Shown here piece after piece: positions 59,011 through 64,000 of a stretch of 64,000 nucleotides of DNA. The stretch is from RBG-13-68-16 sp050018455. GTDB lineage: Bacteria > Acidobacteriota > Thermoanaerobaculia > Thermoanaerobaculales > Thermoanaerobaculaceae. Location of the stretch: positions 62,001 through 126,000 of the forward strand of contig JBEKAA010000004.1 of NCBI GenBank assembly GCA_050018455.1, given 5' to 3'. Position numbers and translations under genes: made by a program. The notes beneath the pieces are model-generated. The model was not told the origin of the DNA. It did not search any database and saw only the letters and a program-made list of their open reading frames with translations. The first letter of the stretch is position 1. The number at the start of each line of letters is the position of its first letter.

Positions 59011-62000
59011 GCGACCCCCGGACGACCGGGTTGGCCGTCGCTGCCGATCGCGAGGCACGCCTGCGCGCCCAGACGGTGTTCGACCGACCGCTCGTGCTTG
59101 AGGCCGGCGCGGGAACCGGCAAGACCGCGACCCTGGTAGGCCGCATCCTTGCCTGGTGCCTCGGTCCCGGTTGGCGGCGCGCCGCCGGCGAAATGCGCGC
59201 GCGCCAGGAGCAGCTCGGGAGGCAGGAGCCGGTTCCCGCGGATCGCATCGCGGCACGCGTTCTCGACGGCGTCGTGGCGATCACGTTCACCGAGGCGGCG
59301 GCCGCCGAGATGGCGAGCCGGGTCGCCCAGGCTCTCGCCGACGTCCAGAAGGGGGCGTTGCCCATCGGGATGTTTCCGGAGGCGTTGGCCGGCGCCGGCG
59401 GCGAGGAGGGGGACCGTGCCGCTTCGCTGCTGGTCGCCCTCGACCACCTCCAGGTTGCGACGATCCACGCGTTCTGCCACCGCCTGCTCGCCGCCGCTCC
59501 GCTGGAGGCCGGACTGCACCCGAGCTTCACGGTGGACCCGCAGGGCTTCGCCTTGGCGGAAGTCGTGCAGGAGGTCGTGGAGGCGGGGTTCCGCCAAGCG
59601 CTGGCGGCGCCCGAGCGGAGCGCGCTGTTCGGACTCGCCGCCCAGGGCCTCGATCCGGCTCATTTCGCCGAGGCGCTCGTCAAAATGGCGAGCGACGGCG
59701 TGCCGCCGGATGCCCTGGATTCGGACCCGCTCGGCCGGGACGCGGTGAGCGCGCTCACGGCGGACGTGCGCGAGCTCGCTTTCGCGATACGCGGCGCCGT
59801 CGGGACGCGCCTCGCGCGCTCGGGGAGAACGAAGAACGCCACGGCGATAGCCGACGGCGTCGAAGCGCTGACCGACGCGCTTCAACGCGAGGACCCACCC
59901 GCGACCCTGGCTGAACTGCTCCGCGTCGTTGGCGGTGCGCTGCCCGACAACCTGGTCAAGCACCTGGAGAAGTGGGGGAAGAACACCTTCACCGCGAGCG
60001 AAGCCGACTGTCTGGGAGATGCGACCGCCGGTCTGATCAGTCCCGCCCGGGAGCTGGCGGGGCTCGCGAAGCACCTCAAAGCACTCGACCCCGAGTTGCT
60101 CGACCTGGCGCGGCGCGCCCTCGGCCCGCTCCTGGCGGAGGTGCACAGGGCGATGAGAGCGCGCGGTGCGGAGACGTTCACCGCGCTCCTGCGGGACGCG
60201 CACGACGTTCTTTCGTGCCACCCGGAGGTGCGGGCGCGCGCCCGTGGCGAGATCGCCCAGCTGATGGTCGATGAGTTTCAGGACACCGACCGGCGGCAGT
60301 GCGAGATCCTGCGCATGCTGGCCCTGGACGGTCCCCCGGAGGGACGGCCGGGCCTGTTTCTGATCGGGGATCCCAAGCAGTCCATCTACGGCTGGCGGGA
60401 TGCGGACCTGGCGGCGTACGACGCTTTCCTTGCCCTTGTCCGCGGTGAGGGAGGCGAGGTGATCTCCCTCTGCGTGAACTTCCGCTCGCGCCCCGAGATC
60501 CTGGCCGAGGTCGAGCGCGTCGTGCGGCCGGTGATGCGGCGCGAACCCGGGATGCAGCCGGCTTTCCAGCCGCTGGTCCCGTGTGAGCAGCGCTCGGGCG
60601 ACGCGGGGCCGGTCCCGGGCGGGCGGGCGCCCGTTGAGTACTGGGTCTCCTGGACCGCGGCCGAGGGAGCGGCCGGCACCCTCGAGGAACCCTCCACTCA
60701 GGAGGCCGTGGAGCTCGAGGCGGCGGCGCTGGCGGCGGACATCCGGCAGCTTCGCGAGGGGGGCGTACCCTGGGGGAAGTTCGGCGTGCTCTTGAGGAGC
60801 ACGGGGGACCTCGACACCTACCTCCAGGCGTTCCGCGACGCTGGCGTGCCGTACACGGTGGAACGGGACCGTTCGTACTACCGCCGGCGCGAGATCATCG
60901 AGGCCGCCGCGCTGGTGCGGATCGTGCTCGACCCCGGCGACCACCTCGCGCTCGTAACGGTACTGCGGTCAAGCGTCGTGGGTGTCCCGGATGCGGCACT
61001 CATCCCGCTCTGGACGCGGTCTTTCCCGGATCGCGTCAGCGGGCTCGTCTCCACCGACGGGGGCGAGCTGACGGCCTTGCAACAGCTGGTTCTGGAGGTG
61101 GCGACGAGGCTCCCCGAGGACGTTCCCGAGATTGAGCGCATCCGGGGGTGGGAGCGGAATCTCAGCGATTTTCTGGAGCACCTTGCTCGACTGCGTGTCT
61201 CGTTCCAGACGGACCCGGCAGTGGTGTTTGTCGAGCGGCTTCGCACCCTCACGCAGTTCGAGGCGAGCGAAGCCGCTCGCGCTCTCGGGAGGTACCGCGT
61301 CGCGAACCTCGACCGCTTCTTCCGCACGCTGATGGAGGCCATGGAGACGAACGCCGACCCCCACGCCGTGCTGCGCGCCCTGCGCACGGCGGTCACCGAG
61401 GCCCGCGAGGCCGAGGAGGGCCGGCCGCTCGCCGCAGCGGAGGACGCGGTGCGGGTGACAACGATCCACAAGGCCAAGGGCCTGGACTTCGCCCACGTGT
61501 ATCTCCTGCAGGCACAGAAGCGGTCGCGCGGGGGAACGCGCCCGCGGGTGGACCTGGAGGAGATCGGCGGGCGGTTCGAGTACGTGCTGTTCGGCGCCGC
61601 GACACCGGGGTGGCACGCAGTCGAGTCGCGCCGGCGCAAGGTCGGCCAGGCTGAGATGGTCCGTACGCTCTACGTCGCCATGACTCGGGCCAGGGACCGC
61701 CTCGTGATTGCCGGTATCTGGCCGACCGAAGGGGCCTCGTCGGGTTCCGGCACGCGCTCGCACATGGACCTGATGTCACGGCGCGACACGCCGGAGGGAG
61801 GTCTCCTCGCAGCGGCGGCGAGGGCACGGGCCGGGGGTAGGAGCTACGATGACGGCGGCGGCGTCCGGTGGGAGTTCCCGGCCCTGAGATCGATCGGTCC
61901 CCCCTCTGCCGGACCCGTGGGTGCGTCGGTGCTGCCTGCTGCGGAGGAGATCGGCCGTCAGGCGGTACGGCTGGACGAGCTTCGGCGGGACGCAGAGGCC

Positions 62001-62669
62001 CGCCAAGCGAGGGTGTTCTCTGCGGCAGCCTCGGAGGAGGCGCACCGGCTGCTCGCGGACGCCGTCGCCGGCGAGCGCTACGGTGAGGGGAGCGAGTTTC
62101 GGAAGGACCTGGGCAGCACGACCCGCGGGGCTGCCGCCGCGGCAGGCAGTGCGGTACACCGGGTTCTCGAGCAACTCGACCTCACGGGCGATCTCGAAGC
62201 CGGTCTCGCCCAGGGGAACGAGCGGCTGGCAAGAGCCCTCGAAGATCTCGTCGATCCGGGCGCCATGGTGGGTGCTCTCGCCCGAGCCGAGGATCTCCTG
62301 AGGCGCGTGGCCCATGGTCCCTTGCTGGACCGGCTTCGCGCGATCGCGGGCCACGTGATTGCGCGAGAGCTGCCCGTGCTTCTCGCGCCGGGCGACGCGG
62401 CCGGCGCTCCGGTGGGTTTCGTCTCCGGCACGATCGACCTTGTGTACCGGGACCCCGACACCGGGGAGTTGGTGATCGCGGATTACAAGACCGACGAGGT
62501 GGACGGCGAGACGGAACTCCAGGAGCGTGCGGGCGCCTACGCTGCGCAAGGAGCGGTCTATCGGCGCGCGCTGCGGGAGGCGCTCGGACTCTCGAAGGAC
62601 CCCTGGTTCGAGCTCTGGTTCATACATCTCGGGGTGGTCGTGCCGGTTCCCTTGCAGCCGAGCTGTTGA
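59007..62669 (+). CDS. addA: AddA-type UvrD-family helicase-nuclease
   Basis: A 1220-residue superfamily 1 helicase with a C-terminal nuclease, start GTG 59007 overlapping the addB stop. Motif I is LEAGAGTGKTATLVGRI, Ia is GVVAITFTEAAAAEMASRV, II is MVDEFQDTDRRQCEIL, III is LIGDPKQSIYGWRDADL, V is VTTIHKAKGLDFAHVYLL and VI is RTLYVAMTRARDRLVIAG. The nuclease motif is GTIDLVYRDPDTGELVIADY, then KTDE. It unwinds and degrades broken ends with AddB. A GNAT gene follows 86 nt downstream. Confidence 0.93.
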   Translation: MSDPRTTGLAVAADREARLRAQTVFDRPLVLEAGAGTGKTATLVGRILAWCLGPGWRRAAGEMRARQEQLGRQEPVPADRIAARVLDGVVAITFTEAAAAEMASRVAQALADVQKGALPIGMFPEALAGAGGEEGDRAASLLVALDHLQVATIHAFCHRLLAAAPLEAGLHPSFTVDPQGFALAEVVQEVVEAGFRQALAAPERSALFGLAAQGLDPAHFAEALVKMASDGVPPDALDSDPLGRDAVSALTADVRELAFAIRGAVGTRLARSGRTKNATAIADGVEALTDALQREDPPATLAELLRVVGGALPDNLVKHLEKWGKNTFTASEADCLGDATAGLISPARELAGLAKHLKALDPELLDLARRALGPLLAEVHRAMRARGAETFTALLRDAHDVLSCHPEVRARARGEIAQLMVDEFQDTDRRQCEILRMLALDGPPEGRPGLFLIGDPKQSIYGWRDADLAAYDAFLALVRGEGGEVISLCVNFRSRPEILAEVERVVRPVMRREPGMQPAFQPLVPCEQRSGDAGPVPGGRAPVEYWVSWTAAEGAAGTLEEPSTQEAVELEAAALAADIRQLREGGVPWGKFGVLLRSTGDLDTYLQAFRDAGVPYTVERDRSYYRRREIIEAAALVRIVLDPGDHLALVTVLRSSVVGVPDAALIPLWTRSFPDRVSGLVSTDGGELTALQQLVLEVATRLPEDVPEIERIRGWERNLSDFLEHLARLRVSFQTDPAVVFVERLRTLTQFEASEAARALGRYRVANLDRFFRTLMEAMETNADPHAVLRALRTAVTEAREAEEGRPLAAAEDAVRVTTIHKAKGLDFAHVYLLQAQKRSRGGTRPRVDLEEIGGRFEYVLFGAATPGWHAVESRRRKVGQAEMVRTLYVAMTRARDRLVIAGIWPTEGASSGSGTRSHMDLMSRRDTPEGGLLAAAARARAGGRSYDDGGGVRWEFPALRSIGPPSAGPVGASVLPAAEEIGRQAVRLDELRRDAEARQARVFSAAASEEAHRLLADAVAGERYGEGSEFRKDLGSTTRGAAAAAGSAVHRVLEQLDLTGDLEAGLAQGNERLARALEDLVDPGAMVGALARAEDLLRRVAHGPLLDRLRAIAGHVIARELPVLLAPGDAAGAPVGFVSGTIDLVYRDPDTGELVIADYKTDEVDGETELQERAGAYAAQGAVYRRALREALGLSKDPWFELWFIHLGVVVPVPLQPSC

Positions 62670-62755
62670 CCACCGTGCGCGGCTCGCAGTTCATCCAGCG
62701 TCTCAAGCGCACAAACCGGTCCGGTTGTGGCAAGATGCGCGCGGCAGGGCCGTGA

Positions 62756-63238
62756 ATGGCGCGAGGGAGTGTCACGATCGAGATCCGCCCGGCGGACAAC
62801 GAGGAAGCGGTGGCGAACGCCCGCACGCTTTTCAAGGAGTACGCGTCCGCACTCGGGCGGCACCTCTCGTTCGAGGAGTTCGCCCGCGAGCTCACCGATC
62901 TCCCCGGCGAGTACGCTCCTCCGCGCGGAGCGCTCCTGCTGGCGAGCTGCAACGGGAGGTTGGCCGGCTGTGTGGCGCTCCGACCGCTCGGCGAAGGTGT
63001 CTGCGAGATGAGGCGCCTCTACGTCCGCCATCACTTCCGCGGAAAAGGGGTCGGCAGGCGGTTGTCGGCTGCGGTGATCGATGGGGCGCGCGAGCGCGGC
63101 TACCGTGCCATGCGAATCAGTTTTGCACCCTGGATGGAGGAGGCGATCGCCATCTACCGCGCGCTCGGCTTTCGCCCGATCGAGGCGTACCGGCCGGACG
63201 TTTTCGAGGGTTCGCTGTTCTTGGAGCTCGCGCTGTGA
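62756..63238 (+). CDS. GNAT-family N-acetyltransferase
   Basis: A 160-residue acetyltransferase covering the complete fold. The N terminus VTIEIRPADNEEAVANARTL is beta1-alpha1. The acetyl-CoA pyrophosphate loop is RRLYVRHHFRGKGVGRRLSA (motif A), followed by YRAMRISFAPWMEEAIAIYR and ALGFRPIEAYR (motif B). The substrate is unknown. No good ribosome site precedes ATG 62756. It is convergent with the partial GT2 gene across 47 nt. Confidence 0.88.
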   Translation: MARGSVTIEIRPADNEEAVANARTLFKEYASALGRHLSFEEFARELTDLPGEYAPPRGALLLASCNGRLAGCVALRPLGEGVCEMRRLYVRHHFRGKGVGRRLSAAVIDGARERGYRAMRISFAPWMEEAIAIYRALGFRPIEAYRPDVFEGSLFLELAL

Positions 63239-63285
63239 GCCTCGCCTCCGGCTCCTCCACCCCTCGGCACCTCTGCGGTTTCTTG

Positions 63286-64000
63286 CTAGCTCTTCGCGGG
63301 GCGGCGGTCGAAGCGTAGCGTCTTCACCCAGGTCTGCTTCTCCCGTTTGACGAGGTCGAGCCAGAGCGCTTTCGCCACGACGAGTATCCACAGCTGGCAG
63401 TAGGTGAAGTACGCCAGGACGATCAGTCCGATCTTCGCGAATGAGTCCTCTCGGTCGTACGAGAGGGCGAGCAGGATCTCCATGATGAAGAGCAGGAACG
63501 CGAGGACCCACACGGCAGTGTAGGGCCCCGGGAGCGGGATGGCGACGAGCCGGGCCAGGCTAGCCAGGAAGAGAAGGTCGGAAGCAACGATGGCCACGAA
63601 GAAGACGTAGTAGAGCGACAGGAGATACAGCACCTCGATGGCGAGAACCTTGTCCTTGAACTTCGGGATCTGTTTCACGAACTTGGTTGCAACGTAGTTA
63701 TTGCCCCGGACCCATCGTGTGCGCTGCTTGAACCACACGCTCCAGGTCTCTGGCTCCTGCTCGTGGGTGACCGCATACGGGATCACCTTGATCCGGAACC
63801 CTTCCATGTAGATCCGGATCGACATCTCGGAGTCCTCGGTGATCGCGCTCTCGTCCCACCCGCCGAGGTGGTCGAGGAGGGGGCGCCGGATGACGAAGTT
63901 CGTGCCCGGCAGCGTGGAGACGCGGAACAGCTTCCAGCGGCCCGCCTGCACGATCGACTGGAACGACAGCGTCTCGACGTTGATGAAGCGCGTGAGCAGG
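63286..64000 (-). CDS. Processive family-2 glycosyltransferase, C-terminal part (5' end outside window)
   Basis: The frame is open to the window edge, giving the C-terminal 237 residues; GTG 63951 is internal. It has VSTLPGTNFVIRRPLLDHLG, the acidic motif AITEDSEMSIRIY and the product-binding QRTRWVRGN motif, all from the BcsA/IcaA/PgaC-type processive synthases. Three to four TM helices follow (FFVAIVASDLLFLASLARLV, VWVLAFLLFIMEILLALSY, IGLIVLAYFTYCQLWILVVA). It would polymerise a polysaccharide across the inner membrane. Confidence 0.88.
   Translation of the reverse strand, partial: LLTRFINVETLSFQSIVQAGRWKLFRVSTLPGTNFVIRRPLLDHLGGWDESAITEDSEMSIRIYMEGFRIKVIPYAVTHEQEPETWSVWFKQRTRWVRGNNYVATKFVKQIPKFKDKVLAIEVLYLLSLYYVFFVAIVASDLLFLASLARLVAIPLPGPYTAVWVLAFLLFIMEILLALSYDREDSFAKIGLIVLAYFTYCQLWILVVAKALWLDLVKREKQTWVKTLRFDRRPAKS

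Overview
The window is a G+C-rich (roughly two-thirds or more, by eye) bacterial chromosome segment. It is densely coded, with many 4-nt ATGA/GTGA overlaps and frequent GTG starts. The gene mix suggests Acidobacteriota, perhaps a Thermoanaerobaculia-like lineage: a CadC/TolB/TPR regulator, two secreted S9 peptidases, MacA/FtsX-type transporters, a fused membrane/spermidine-synthase protein, an MXAN_5187-like protein, SelA and a propionyl-CoA-type carboxylase. That placement is an inference; no rRNA or tRNA gene is visible to test it.

Region 1 (1-14412) is a surface-polysaccharide block. It holds the end of a YfhO-like membrane protein, a fused spermidine-synthase-like protein, five glycosyltransferases, a WecA/MraY-type initiating transferase and a flavin oxidoreductase. 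It runs by overlapping start/stop codons into a prepilin peptidase and an NtrB/NtrC-type sigma-54 two-component pair. Region 2 (14409-24105) carries selA, an MXAN_5187-like protein, a TPR protein, a YchF-like GTPase, a TatT-like protein, a CadC-like/TPR gene split by an in-frame amber codon, a frameshifted lipoprotein, two very small ORFs and a secreted 5'-nucleotidase.

Region 3 (24273-30874) is a tetR-outer membrane factor-adaptor-RND pump operon on the minus strand, with a clear promoter whose spacer holds a palindromic operator. Region 4 (31030-37625) has a TldD/TldE pair diverging from a three-gene biotin-dependent carboxylase cluster. The cluster's genes are separated by arrays of short palindromic repeats. 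Region 5 (37959-49232) has an S9 peptidase, an AttEFGH-like ABC system, a GT39 membrane glycosyltransferase, a histidine/aromatic amino acid ammonia-lyase whose MIO triad reads Ala-Cys-Gly, and a seven-helix membrane protein.

Region 6 (49521-55485) is a MacA-like adaptor, two FtsX-type permeases and an S9 peptidase, with no ATPase in the cluster. Region 7 (55735-64000) is addB-addA, a GNAT acetyltransferase and the 3' part of a processive GT2 synthase.

Several miniature inverted-repeat elements sit at gene 3' ends. One near-identical pair (24124-24274 and 40209-40335) supplies the stop codon of the RND pump and replaces the C terminus of the AttH-like protein. Four starts have a TAnnnT hexamer 6-7 nt upstream, suggesting leaderless transcripts. 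I did not find a clearly new multi-gene system. The most unusual single feature is the Cys-143 ammonia-lyase.
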